Shown: piece after piece, positions 6,435-13,125 of the stretch
Numbering within the stretch: the first letter of the stretch is position 1
Layout: each line of letters begins with the position of its first letter
Assembly: GCA_012719115.1 (NCBI GenBank)
Contig: JAAYAZ010000004.1
Location: 1-13,267, forward strand
Direction: 5' to 3'
Length of the DNA: 13,267 nucleotides
Source: Dehalococcoidales bacterium
Lineage (GTDB): Bacteria; Chloroflexota; Dehalococcoidia; Dehalococcoidales; UBA5627
The notes under the pieces: generated by a model
Database searches by the model: none
What the model was told of the DNA's origin: nothing
The model's input: only the letters and a program-made list of their open reading frames with translations
Program-made: the position numbers and the translations under genes

Positions 6435-7325
6435 TTAGAAAAGGCTCTTTTCGATTTCTTTTAATCTCTCGATTCCCTTTATTTCATAAGGGCGCATTGC
6501 CAGCTCGATTATATCTACATTTGCAAACTTTTCATATATCAAATCGAGGTATCTTCTTTGTTGAGCCGCTTTAGACTTTAAAAACTCCGATTCATCATTT
6601 TTTATAACATTATTGACCACCAACTGCCCTATTTTGAAGCCGTTTCTCTCCATTTCCTTAAAAACACCTTCCAACTGCTCGAAAGCAAGTGCCTCCGGTA
6701 TGGTTACAATGTTAAAACGCACTTCCTTGCGCAGAAAATCGAGGCAATCTCCTGATAATTTCTGCCAGCCCTTGATGATTTCCATAATGGAACTCTTCTG
6801 CCTTTGCCCGAATTTGAAATTGGTATAAATTCGTGGCGCCATTTTCAGGTGCTCTATCAGCATCGAGGGGGTATGTAACAGCGCTAATGTCTGCCCCAGC
6901 GGCGCCGTATCCCAAATTATGGAATCATATTTGCCGCTGAGTTTCAACTGGCGTATATAATCCACCATAAACTCATCCGCCAGCCCCGGCAGCATCGAAG
7001 ACATAAATTCCTTAAATGAATCGTAATCCAAAGATACTATCGATGAAAATACCTCATAGACTTCCCTGCCGAACTTCCTGTCCCACATATCCTCCACTTC
7101 GGGAGTACCGATTTCATCTATAAATAGGGATTCCGTTACCCGGGCGGGTTTTTCGACATCCTTTATTTCGAAAATATGCGCCAGAGAAGGTGTGGCGTCA
7201 GTTGAAATAGCCAGTGTTTTCTCTCCCTGCAAGGCGTGATGCAAGGCAGTTGTTGCCGCACAGGTGGTCTTTCCGACCCCGCCTTTACCCGAGAACATAT
7301 AGATACTTCCGTTATTTTCTGCCAT
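6435..7325 (-). CDS. ArsA/Get3-family ATPase
   Basis: A 296-residue single-domain ATPase of the ArsA/Get3 branch of deviant-Walker P-loop proteins. The P-loop GKGGVGKTT is at 13-21, with the signature intermonomer lysine at 14. STDATPSLAHIFE (41-53) corresponds to the family's DTDPAxxL switch I, and DTAPLGQTLALL (139-150) to switch II DTAPTGHTLRLL. ArsA uses such domains to drive arsenite export; Get3 uses them to shuttle tail-anchored proteins. Here there is one ATPase domain, no metalloid-binding cysteine triad, and no arsB, arsD or arsR next door, so arsenic resistance should not be assumed. The ATG has AAAGGA 6 nt upstream, and TATAAT lies at 7347-7352. The Crp-family gene follows 118 bp downstream. 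Confidence 0.88.
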   Translation of the reverse strand: MAENNGSIYMFSGKGGVGKTTCAATTALHHALQGEKTLAISTDATPSLAHIFEIKDVEKPARVTESLFIDEIGTPEVEDMWDRKFGREVYEVFSSIVSLDYDSFKEFMSSMLPGLADEFMVDYIRQLKLSGKYDSIIWDTAPLGQTLALLHTPSMLIEHLKMAPRIYTNFKFGQRQKSSIMEIIKGWQKLSGDCLDFLRKEVRFNIVTIPEALAFEQLEGVFKEMERNGFKIGQLVVNNVIKNDESEFLKSKAAQQRRYLDLIYEKFANVDIIELAMRPYEIKGIERLKEIEKSLF

Positions 7326-7346
7326 ATCCAGTCCTTTTTAATTTGT

Positions 7347-7373
7347 ATTATAATTCAATCCCGAAATACGGGA
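7347..7373 (-). promoter_or_regulatory. Promoter and palindrome upstream of the ArsA-like gene
   Basis: TATAAT (7347-7352) on the minus strand lies about 21 bp before the ATG, with the palindrome TCCCG-AAATA-CGGGA (7359-7373) just upstream, partly over the -35 position. The palindrome resembles TCCCGA-TTTA-TCGGGA at 7506-7521 in the neighbouring repeat, so it could be repeat debris as well as an operator. Confidence 0.4.
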
Positions 7374-7399
7374 ACTCCACCATTCTACAGCCTAAAATT

Positions 7400-7553
7400 T
7401 GTCATCCCGGATGTAGTGCAAAGACCCAAGGCTCCGGGTGGAGGGGTATGATTGGCTTTCTACTTCCCCAACCCGGATGTTGAGTTCCGGCAATCGGGAA
7501 CTAAATCCCGATTTATCGGGACTTCGCTCGTCGCTCATATATTCAGCATGACA
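7400..7553. repeat. MITE-like repeat with TGTCAT/ATGACA ends
   Basis: A 154-bp non-coding segment begins TGTCATCCCGG and ends ATGACA, an inverted 6-bp terminus. Inside are a direct repeat CCCGGATGTWG (7406-7416 and 7472-7482), a hairpin GTTCC/GGAAC (7484-7501) and TCCCGA-TTTA-TCGGGA (7506-7521). This build resembles small dispersed hairpin repeats common between bacterial genes. Whether it is a true mobile unit needs other copies in the genome. Together with the next repeat it fills most of the 376-bp gap at 7326-7701. Confidence 0.5.
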
Positions 7554-7562
7554 ATCCAAAAG

Positions 7563-7669
7563 CCGCTCGTGGTGAGCCTGTCGAACCATAGTGGCGACCA
7601 TATAACAAATGTGACTTCCGCTAAAATCCTTCGACAAGCTCATCCCAAGTTTGGGACAGGTGACGAACG
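7563..7669 (+). repeat. REP-doublet (REPIN-like) element, left copy
   Basis: A 107-bp unit opens CCGCTCGTGGTGAGCC and closes GACAGGTGACGAACG. Within it GGTGAGCCTGTCGAA (7571-7585) is nearly complementary to TTCGACAAGCTCATC (7630-7644), so two REP-like half-units face each other around a variable core; a further stem TCCCAAGTTTGGGA lies at 7643-7656. A second copy of the unit is found in the opposite orientation at 9980-10104. It lies between the pepA stop and the ArsA-like promoter. Confidence 0.7.
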
Positions 7670-7701
7670 GAAATCATAACATCCTCACAAGGAAAGGTTT
7701 A

Positions 7702-9213
7702 TTACTTCCCCCTGCCCGACATTCTTATCGCCAGGTTTACAAGCGTCCTTACGGGTACTCCTGTGCCACCCTTAACATTATATTTTTTATCCTTATCGGA
7801 AAAATTAGTACCGGCAATATCCATATGAGCCCAGGCAGTATCACCAACAAATTCAGAAAGGAACAATGCCGCCGTAATCGTTCCGCCGCCTTTCGAGCCG
7901 GCATTTTTAATATCGGCGACATCGCTTTTTATGTTTTCCCTGTAATCCTCGAAGAGCGGCAACTGCCAGATAGCCTCTCCCACTTCATTTCCGGATGCAA
8001 TGACGTTATCCACAAGCGGCTGGTCATTTCCCAATAAACCGGTACATTGCTTCCCCAGAGCAACAACACATGCACCCGTTAAAGTAGCGACATCGACAAT
8101 CGCTTTCGGCTTAGACAGGTTAATATATCCGAGCGCATCAGCAAGCACAAGCCTGCCTTCGGCATCAGTGGATATAATTTCAATTGTTTTTCCGGCCATG
8201 GCAGTTAAAATATCGCTTGGCCTGATAGCGCTACCATCGGGCATATTCTCGACTGCCGGAACAACTGATGTAACGTTAATTTTCAATTTCAACTGTGCAA
8301 TACTGCCAATGGCGGCTAAAACCGCAGCCCCACCCGACATATCGGCTTTCATTTCTTCCATACCGGAGGCTGTTTTTAATGAGATGCCGCCGGTATCAAA
8401 TGTAATCCCCTTACCGACCAAAGCCAAGTCGATATCATTTGATTTTCTGCCCTTGTAGGTCAACATTATCATTTTGGGGGGCTGAGTTGTTCCCATAGAT
8501 ACTCCGAGCAGTGCCCCCATTTTTAGTTTCTGCATATCCTCACGTTCGAGAACGTTGATTTCTAAATCATTATCCTTTGCAATTTTATTGGCCACCTCAG
8601 CCATAGCTGAAGGCGTCATATAGTTGGCAGGTTCATTAACCATATCCCTTGCCAGACAAACCCCTTCCGCAATGATACGCCCCTTAGTACTCCCCTTTTT
8701 TATAGCTGCAACACTGTCCTGTTTCGTAGATAAAAGTGTCAGTTTCTTTACTTCCGTAAAATCGTTTTCTTTTGTGTAATACTTTCTGAAGGTATAGAGG
8801 CCGAGTATTGCGCCCTCGGCAATTGCCTGCGCATAGTCCTCCCGGGAAACCTTTCTGCCATCGGCGATAGAATCTGTCGAAACTGTAATATCACTGACCT
8901 TTTTCTGTCTTAGTGTGCGGCAGCAATCAGCTACCGCTCCGCGAATAATATCCAATTTGAATTCTTCCTTTTTACCCAACCCCACTACCGCTACCCATTG
9001 AGAAGGTATTCTGCCAAGTGAGTGATAAATATTAACCTCTCCTGCTTTTCCTTTTATATCTCCCCTTTCAATGGAGCTTGTAATCACCCTGCCGAGTTTT
9101 CTGTTTAAAGCGCCCAGCCCCTTGCTCAGCTTTTTTTCGCCTTCGAACATACCCAGCACTATCGCGCCCGTTTCAATTTTAGTAATTTCTCCGCTTACTA
9201 CTTTGATATCCAA
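7702..9213 (-). CDS. pepA: Leucyl (cytosol) aminopeptidase, M17 family
   Basis: A 503-residue metallo-aminopeptidase that removes N-terminal residues from peptides in the cytoplasm and normally works as a hexamer with two metal ions. The N-terminal macro-like domain (about 1-160) is followed by the catalytic domain. Metal and catalytic residues of the family are present: Lys268 and Asp273 in VGKGITFDTGG, Lys280, Asp291 and Asp350/Glu352/Arg354 in STDAEGRL. The usual Asn of NTDAEGR is Ser348 here. The start is TTG at 9213, well supported by AAAGGGG 7-8 nt upstream; no ATG fits. It lies 27 bp after the kinase and is almost surely in its operon. In E. coli PepA also binds DNA as an architectural factor; that is not inferred here. 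Confidence 0.95.
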   Translation of the reverse strand: MDIKVVSGEITKIETGAIVLGMFEGEKKLSKGLGALNRKLGRVITSSIERGDIKGKAGEVNIYHSLGRIPSQWVAVVGLGKKEEFKLDIIRGAVADCCRTLRQKKVSDITVSTDSIADGRKVSREDYAQAIAEGAILGLYTFRKYYTKENDFTEVKKLTLLSTKQDSVAAIKKGSTKGRIIAEGVCLARDMVNEPANYMTPSAMAEVANKIAKDNDLEINVLEREDMQKLKMGALLGVSMGTTQPPKMIMLTYKGRKSNDIDLALVGKGITFDTGGISLKTASGMEEMKADMSGGAAVLAAIGSIAQLKLKINVTSVVPAVENMPDGSAIRPSDILTAMAGKTIEIISTDAEGRLVLADALGYINLSKPKAIVDVATLTGACVVALGKQCTGLLGNDQPLVDNVIASGNEVGEAIWQLPLFEDYRENIKSDVADIKNAGSKGGGTITAALFLSEFVGDTAWAHMDIAGTNFSDKDKKYNVKGGTGVPVRTLVNLAIRMSGRGK

Positions 9214-9240
9214 TTTTAACCCCTTTCTATATCTATTCTC

Positions 9241-9825
9241 TTACAAAGTTTTTATTTCTTTGACAATTTCATCCGGAATATTTTCGTAATCCAAAGATGT
9301 ATCTACAGAATAATGCTTGCGCTTAATTTTATCAACCGATTTCCTCATTCTGAGGTACACTTTCCAGCCTGCATCCGAGTGTGTATCACCATCTTTTGCC
9401 CTTTTATCCAGCCGTTCCTTGACTACCTGCTCCGTTGCAGTCAGATATACGATTGTCAGCTTAATTCCTAACCTGTCAGCTATATCATAAAAATGTCGCC
9501 TGTGCTTTTCGGTCAGATTGGTGGCATCGACGATTACACAGTGCCCTTCTCTTAATAATCCTTCGCAGAGCAAATGAATGGCAGTGAAAAGCCGTGCGCT
9601 TTCCGGCTTGTTATGATTTGGATTCGGATTAAGAACCCGCCTCAATACATCGCTTTCAAGTATAACAAAAGGCAGACGTTTCGACAGTTTTTTGGAAAAA
9701 TGTGTTTTGCCTGTACCCGGCAGCCCGCTGACAAGCACCAATACCGGATTTTTTACCGCCTCCGGTAAATTGCCCAGACTGGCATAAAGTATGTCCGCAT
9801 CGGATTTATATTTTGAATTATCCAC
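9241..9825 (-). CDS. AAA_33-type P-loop kinase
   Basis: A 194-residue predicted small-molecule or nucleotide kinase. After about 26 leader residues comes a strand and the P-loop SGLPGTGKTHFS (33-44), then ESDVLRR (57-63) for the acceptor/metal site, CVIVDATN (96-103) as the Walker B strand, and a lid-like segment ERLDKRAKDGD. This is the AAA_33 group related to polynucleotide kinase and gluconate kinase; the substrate cannot be told. The frame opens with GTG at 9825 and has no ATG before the P-loop. No ribosome site precedes that GTG, but a TATAAT lies 6 bp upstream, so the mRNA may be leaderless. It is the first gene of an operon with pepA. Confidence 0.82.
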   Translation of the reverse strand: MDNSKYKSDADILYASLGNLPEAVKNPVLVLVSGLPGTGKTHFSKKLSKRLPFVILESDVLRRVLNPNPNHNKPESARLFTAIHLLCEGLLREGHCVIVDATNLTEKHRRHFYDIADRLGIKLTIVYLTATEQVVKERLDKRAKDGDTHSDAGWKVYLRMRKSVDKIKRKHYSVDTSLDYENIPDEIVKEIKTL

Positions 9826-9831
9826 TAATAG

Positions 9832-9837
9832 ATTATA
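9832..9837 (-). promoter_or_regulatory. -10 element abutting the kinase start codon
   Basis: TATAAT on the minus strand ends 6 bp before GTG 9825, so transcription would begin at or within a base or two of the start codon. No clear -35 hexamer is present. Confidence 0.45.
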
Positions 9838-9874
9838 GAGGATTTATGTGTTTATAGGCTATTGATAAGGTAAT

Positions 9875-9922
9875 TGTCATTCTGGAGGAGGCCGCAGGCG
9901 GACGAAGAATCTCGGGGGGGGG
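9875..9922. repeat. Dispersed-repeat fragment ending in a G9 run
   Basis: TGTCATTCTGGAGGAGGCC followed by GCAGGCGGACGAAGAATCTC and nine G (9914-9922). The string has the look of the widespread intergenic family whose ends read TGTCATTCT and GAAGAATCTC, and it shares its TGTCAT end with the element at 7400. There is no matching ATGACA end, so it is probably truncated. It is part of the 358-bp non-coding gap 9826-10183. Confidence 0.45.
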
Positions 9923-9979
9923 TAAATAATATTTTCCAAAATTATATTGACCTGACCTATGTAATAACAATAATAAATT

Positions 9980-10104
9980 CGTTCGCCATCTGTCCCAAAC
10001 TTGGGATGAGCCTGTCGAAGGGTAATGTGAACGGATTTTATCGCTGACTAAATTGTTTTACTATATTCGCTACCGCTATGGTTCGACAAGCTCACCACGA
10101 GCGG
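9980..10104 (-). repeat. REP-doublet (REPIN-like) element, right copy
   Basis: Read on the minus strand this 125-bp unit repeats the left copy (7563-7669): CCGCTCGTGGTGAGCTTG at the start, CATCCCAAGTTTGGGACAG near the end. Its own arms are GATGAGCCTGTCGAA (10005-10019) and TTCGACAAGCTCACC (10082-10096). The outer parts are nearly identical to the left copy while the cores differ in sequence and length (18 bp longer here), as expected when the conserved ends define the unit. It fills much of the gap between thiC and the kinase. Confidence 0.7.
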
Positions 10105-10183
10105 TTCTTTAGTACTCAATGCTCATCCATTCTAATGTTCTACGCCAAATTATAAAAATATCTAAAGGATTTATTCTACCGTA

Positions 10184-11479
10184 CTAGCACTTCTTAACAG
10201 GTATTCCCAGGTATTTTGCCGTAAGCTCCATAGCGCAGAAGTCGCCGCACATACTGCATGCCTTGCCGAAGGTGGTATGCTGCGCATGTACCTCCCTGTG
10301 ATGTTTCGGGTCTAACGACAAACGGGCTTGTTCATCCCAATCGAGGTTCTTTCTGGCAAGCGACATCTTCCTGTCCCAATCCATGGCTCCCTTGACGCCC
10401 TTGGATATATCTCCGGCATGCGCCGCAATGCGTGAGGCAATAATGCCCTGCCTGACGTCTTCCATATCCGGCAACGACAGGTGTTCCGCCGGTGTAACAT
10501 AGCACAAAAAATCGGTTCCGGCAGCAGCGGCAATCGCTCCGCCGATAGCCCCGGTAATATGGTCGTAGCCGGCTGCTACATCGGTTACCAGAGGCCCTAA
10601 AACGTAAAACGGGGCGTCTTCACAGATGGACTTCTGCAATCTTACATTGGCTTCGATTTGATTCAGGGGAAGGTGCCCCGGCCCTTCCACCATTACCTGT
10701 ACTCCGGCTTCACGCGACCTTTTTACCAGTTCACCGAGTATAATCAGTTCCTGAACCTGTGCCCGGTCGGTAGCATCGGCAAGACTTCCGGGACGCATAC
10801 CATCACCCAGACTGAGGGTAACATCATACTTAAGTGCAATCTCCAGCAGCCTGTCGAACTGTTCGTAGAGCGGATTTTCCTTCCCGTTATGAATCATCCA
10901 TCCCATCATAAAGGCGCCACCACGCGATACTATATCAGTAAGGCGTTTCTGCTTCTGCAACCTTTCGACGGACTCACGGGTTACCCCGCAATGTACGGTA
11001 ACAAAATCGATGCCGTCTCTGGCATGTTCCTCGATTTTATCGAATAACTCATCGGCAGTCATATTTACAATAGCACCGTTTTTCTTTGCCGCTTCCAGCC
11101 CGGCTTGATAAATGGGGACCGTGCCGATTGCAATCGTACTTTTTTCAACAATAGCTCGGCGAATTTCGTTTACATTACCGCCGGTAGAAAGGTCCATCAC
11201 CGCATCGGCGCCGGTTTCGATTACCACCGCCAGCTTCTCAAGTTCGGTTTCTACATTGCCATAATCCGATGAGTTGCCGATATTGGCATTGACTTTGGTC
11301 TTTAAACCCCTGCCTATGCCGCAGGGAATCAGGGAACGGTGATTTATATTGGCAGGTATGACGATGGTGCCATCTGCCACTCCCTTACGGATATATTCGG
11401 CATCCAGCCCCTCGGACTCGGCTACCTGCTCCATCGCCGATGATATAATTCCGTTTTTTGCCAGTTCAAGCTGTGTCAT
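10184..11479 (-). CDS. thiC: Phosphomethylpyrimidine synthase ThiC
   Basis: ThiC is a radical SAM enzyme that rearranges aminoimidazole ribotide into hydroxymethylpyrimidine phosphate, the pyrimidine half of thiamine. The 431-residue product is the shorter form that lacks the N-terminal extension of the E. coli enzyme. Conserved blocks include [66 protein letters not shown] and [20 protein letters not shown]. The C-terminal cluster motif is CSMCGDFC (Cys 408, 411, 415), one residue tighter than the CxxCxxxxC of the long form. ATG 11479 has AAGGAGAG ahead of it; an in-frame TTG at 11497 lies inside the leader terminator and is rejected. Expression is under the TPP riboswitch just upstream. Confidence 0.96.
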   Translation of the reverse strand: MTQLELAKNGIISSAMEQVAESEGLDAEYIRKGVADGTIVIPANINHRSLIPCGIGRGLKTKVNANIGNSSDYGNVETELEKLAVVIETGADAVMDLSTGGNVNEIRRAIVEKSTIAIGTVPIYQAGLEAAKKNGAIVNMTADELFDKIEEHARDGIDFVTVHCGVTRESVERLQKQKRLTDIVSRGGAFMMGWMIHNGKENPLYEQFDRLLEIALKYDVTLSLGDGMRPGSLADATDRAQVQELIILGELVKRSREAGVQVMVEGPGHLPLNQIEANVRLQKSICEDAPFYVLGPLVTDVAAGYDHITGAIGGAIAAAAGTDFLCYVTPAEHLSLPDMEDVRQGIIASRIAAHAGDISKGVKGAMDWDRKMSLARKNLDWDEQARLSLDPKHHREVHAQHTTFGKACSMCGDFCAMELTAKYLGIPVKKC

Positions 11480-11487
11480 TTCTCTCC

Positions 11488-11532
11488 TTAAAAACAATAA
11501 AACCAGAGATTCGGAAATACCGGACCCTGGTT
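11488..11532 (-). terminator. Intrinsic terminator of the thiC leader (riboswitch expression platform)
   Basis: On the minus strand AACCAGGG (11525-11532) pairs with CTCTGGTT (11501-11508), an 8-bp stem with one G-U, followed by a T-rich tract (TTATTGTTTTT). It lies between the TPP aptamer and the ribosome site. Its 5' arm contains CAGGGT (11524-11529), which is also complementary to ACCCTG inside the aptamer (11577-11582), giving a plausible antiterminator when TPP is absent. Confidence 0.75.
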
Positions 11533-11538
11533 TCTTTG

Positions 11539-11631
11539 TCCGCTTTCCTACGCTCGCATTACCGAGTTCAGGTCATCAGGGTTGCCCCAGTGGTATCGGG
11601 ACTCTCAGCTTTTTTGCTCCCCTAGCGGTCT
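11539..11631 (-). promoter_or_regulatory. TPP (THI-box) riboswitch aptamer
   Basis: Read on the minus strand the leader has the thi-box landmarks in order: GGGGAGC, GCTGAGAG (the CUGAGA pyrimidine-sensor loop), ACCCTGATGACCTGA, then CGGTAATGCGAGCGTAGGAAAG (split here as GGTAATGCGAG plus CGTAGGAAAG). The P1 helix is formed by CCGCT (11624-11628) and AGCGG (11540-11544). The aptamer binds thiamine pyrophosphate and represses thiC when the cofactor is plentiful, here most likely by letting the downstream terminator form. Confidence 0.93.
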
Positions 11632-11655
11632 TATTGTGACTGCCTTTGTAAGAAA

Positions 11656-11684
11656 ACTATAACACAGATAATCGTATTCTGCAA
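11656..11684 (-). promoter_or_regulatory. Promoter of the thiC leader
   Basis: TTGCAG (11679-11684), a 17-bp spacer and TATAGT (11656-11661) on the minus strand lie directly upstream of the TPP aptamer, with a start near 11649. This separates thiC transcription from the membrane-protein gene that ends at 11699. Confidence 0.65.
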
Positions 11685-11698
11685 TTTAATGCTGACTA

Positions 11699-12229
11699 TT
11701 AAAAGAGCTGCGCCCAAATAATGGCATCCAATATCAATGTATGAAAGGTAAAATAAATGCTGCCGGCAATTGCCGCCCGACGCGGTATGCCCTCAGCATT
11801 GGCAACTGTCTTAATCAGCGCCCATACCAAAGCCAGGGAAGCAAATCCGACCATAAAAAGCACCATCCTGATAAGTATCCAGTAGATAGTAACAGGATTA
11901 GCAACATACAAATTGGTCAAAGGCATCCAGAAAGCCGAAGGCAGCAGTATAGCGATGAATATCCAACAGAATAGAGTATAATTGAACTTTCCGGCAATAA
12001 CTGCCTCAGCAGAATCGAGCCTTATCAGCAGATAGTATAAGAAAGCAAAATAACCGATAGCCGATATTATCATAGATACAGCATATATAGGTTGGATATT
12101 TTGCGGGACTCCGCCCCACAGCACGGCAGCCCCGGCAGACTGCGCATTCAATCCGTAAATATAGCTGCCGATAACCAGTATTCCGCCAATGATGTTTATG
12201 ATTAACAGTATCGTTTTTCGCCTGTCCAT
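11699..12229 (-). CDS. Five-helix membrane protein, unknown function
   Basis: A 176-residue integral membrane protein with five predicted helices (about 6-25, 46-68, 82-103, 114-138 and 150-174). The loop after helix 3 reads LPSAFWMPLTNLYV, and Trp/Pro-Leu-Thr in this setting faintly recalls TspO-type five-helix proteins, but the fit is too weak to name. It has no Cys pairs or charged catalytic clusters. ATG 12229 is chosen since AAAGGGG sits about 5 nt upstream; the frame could also open at GTG 12235. It begins 21 bp after the rsmG stop, so the two are probably co-transcribed, and it ends just before the thiC promoter. Confidence 0.75.
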   Translation of the reverse strand: MDRRKTILLIINIIGGILVIGSYIYGLNAQSAGAAVLWGGVPQNIQPIYAVSMIISAIGYFAFLYYLLIRLDSAEAVIAGKFNYTLFCWIFIAILLPSAFWMPLTNLYVANPVTIYWILIRMVLFMVGFASLALVWALIKTVANAEGIPRRAAIAGSIYFTFHTLILDAIIWAQLF

Positions 12230-12250
12230 ATACACCCCTTTTAATATTAT

Positions 12251-12982
12251 TTATAATAATGGTCTTTTTTCCGGCATTCCGGGGCGGCGGGGGTATTTCT
12301 GGGGTGTTTGGCTTATCTTTTGGATAATTACCAGATAACGCATATCGTCAAGTTCGTCAACTGTAACCTTATCGACACTTGACAGTCGTCCCCCCAGCAT
12401 TTCAATAGCTTTGAGGGAATTTTCCAGTTCAAGTCTGATATCGCCTTTTTTCTGTGCGATAAGATAACCGCCAACAGCACAAAAAGGCAGGGTCAATTCC
12501 GCAAGGATTGCCAGTTCAGCCACGGCACGGGAGACAACGATATCGAACGATTCCCGATAATCCGACTTATGTCCCGCTTCCTCCGCACGCTCATTTATAA
12601 CTTCTATATCCGATAGTTGAAGTTCTGTAATGATATGTTCCAAAAACCGTGCTTTTTTAGTGGTAACTTCAAGTAATGCCATTTTAACATCCGGCATAGC
12701 AATTTTTATAGGAATTCCGGGGAAGCCGGCACCCGTTCCGGCGTCGATAATCCGCAAACTTTCCATGGATATTCCCTTTATCAGCGGTAGAAGTGTCAGA
12801 GAATCCATAAAGTGCTTCGCCTGTACTTCTCCGGCTTCGGTTATGGCGGTTAAATTGAGACGTTCGTTCCAGTCGACTAAATTACGATAGTATATCTCAA
12901 ACTGATTCAATTGATATGAGTCAAGCGTTACACCCAGTTTTTTTGCTCCTTCAACCAGACCACTCATCGATATTTCTGTCAT
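12251..12982 (-). CDS. rsmG: 16S rRNA (guanine-N7) methyltransferase RsmG (GidB)
   Basis: RsmG methylates N7 of G527 (E. coli numbering) in 16S rRNA using S-adenosylmethionine; loss of the enzyme gives low-level streptomycin resistance in several bacteria. The 243-residue product is a Rossmann-type methyltransferase. The N-terminal helix set contains WNERLNLTAI (39-47), the SAM-binding loop is DAGTGAGFPGIPI (80-92), SRAVAEL follows in the middle, and the family-typical C-terminus ends YPRRPGMPEKRPL. ATG 12982 has GAGG about 9 nt upstream and TATAAT at 13003-13008. ATG 12967 (MSGLVEG) is a possible alternative. A membrane-protein gene follows in the same operon; pdxS is divergent. Confidence 0.95.
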   Translation of the reverse strand: MTEISMSGLVEGAKKLGVTLDSYQLNQFEIYYRNLVDWNERLNLTAITEAGEVQAKHFMDSLTLLPLIKGISMESLRIIDAGTGAGFPGIPIKIAMPDVKMALLEVTTKKARFLEHIITELQLSDIEVINERAEEAGHKSDYRESFDIVVSRAVAELAILAELTLPFCAVGGYLIAQKKGDIRLELENSLKAIEMLGGRLSSVDKVTVDELDDMRYLVIIQKISQTPQKYPRRPGMPEKRPLL

Positions 12983-13002
12983 TCTATTTAACCTCAGCAA
13001 TT

Positions 13003-13049
13003 ATTATATCACCAACAAAAAGCAATTACTTAAATTGACACCAACAAAA
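13003..13049. promoter_or_regulatory. Divergent rsmG/pdxS control region with direct repeat
   Basis: TATAAT on the minus strand (13003-13008) serves rsmG. CACCAACAAAA occurs twice in the same orientation, at 13010-13020 and 13039-13049, 29 bp apart, each followed by AGCA or TAGCA. The second copy abuts TTGACA (13035-13040), a possible -35 for pdxS. The paired repeats could bind one regulator for both genes. Confidence 0.4.
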
Positions 13050-13066
13050 TAGCATTATATTTTCGC

Positions 13067-13096
13067 TTGATTAGATACATAAACAAAGGGTACAAT
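13067..13096 (+). promoter_or_regulatory. Candidate promoter of pdxS
   Basis: TTGATT (13067-13072), an 18-bp spacer and TACAAT (13091-13096) precede pdxS by 29 bp. TTGACA at 13035-13040 with a poorly spaced TATATT near 13056 is an alternative upstream promoter. Confidence 0.45.
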
Positions 13097-13125
13097 TATC
13101 TTAGACAACTAAAGGAGTTATTTTG

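Noticed and set aside
2491..7325. Arsenic-resistance island built from the ArsB-like permease and ArsA-like ATPase
   Set aside because: The two genes are 2.7 kb apart on opposite strands with unrelated genes between them; no arsR, arsC or arsD is seen, and the ATPase lacks the metalloid-binding cysteines.
7326..7701. Possible small genes in the gap between the ArsA-like gene and pepA
   Set aside because: Open frames here run through hairpins and repeat units and give low-complexity, Pro/Arg/Gly-rich or shadow peptides without ribosome sites.
7400..10104. CRISPR array or composite transposon
   Set aside because: Repeats are few, palindromic and unevenly spaced, with no spacer series; no transposase gene is present between or beside them.
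11480..11497. Upstream TTG start for ThiC (MFLRRE...)
   Set aside because: The codons lie within the T tract of the leader terminator and the Shine-Dalgarno site itself; ATG 11479 has the proper spacing.
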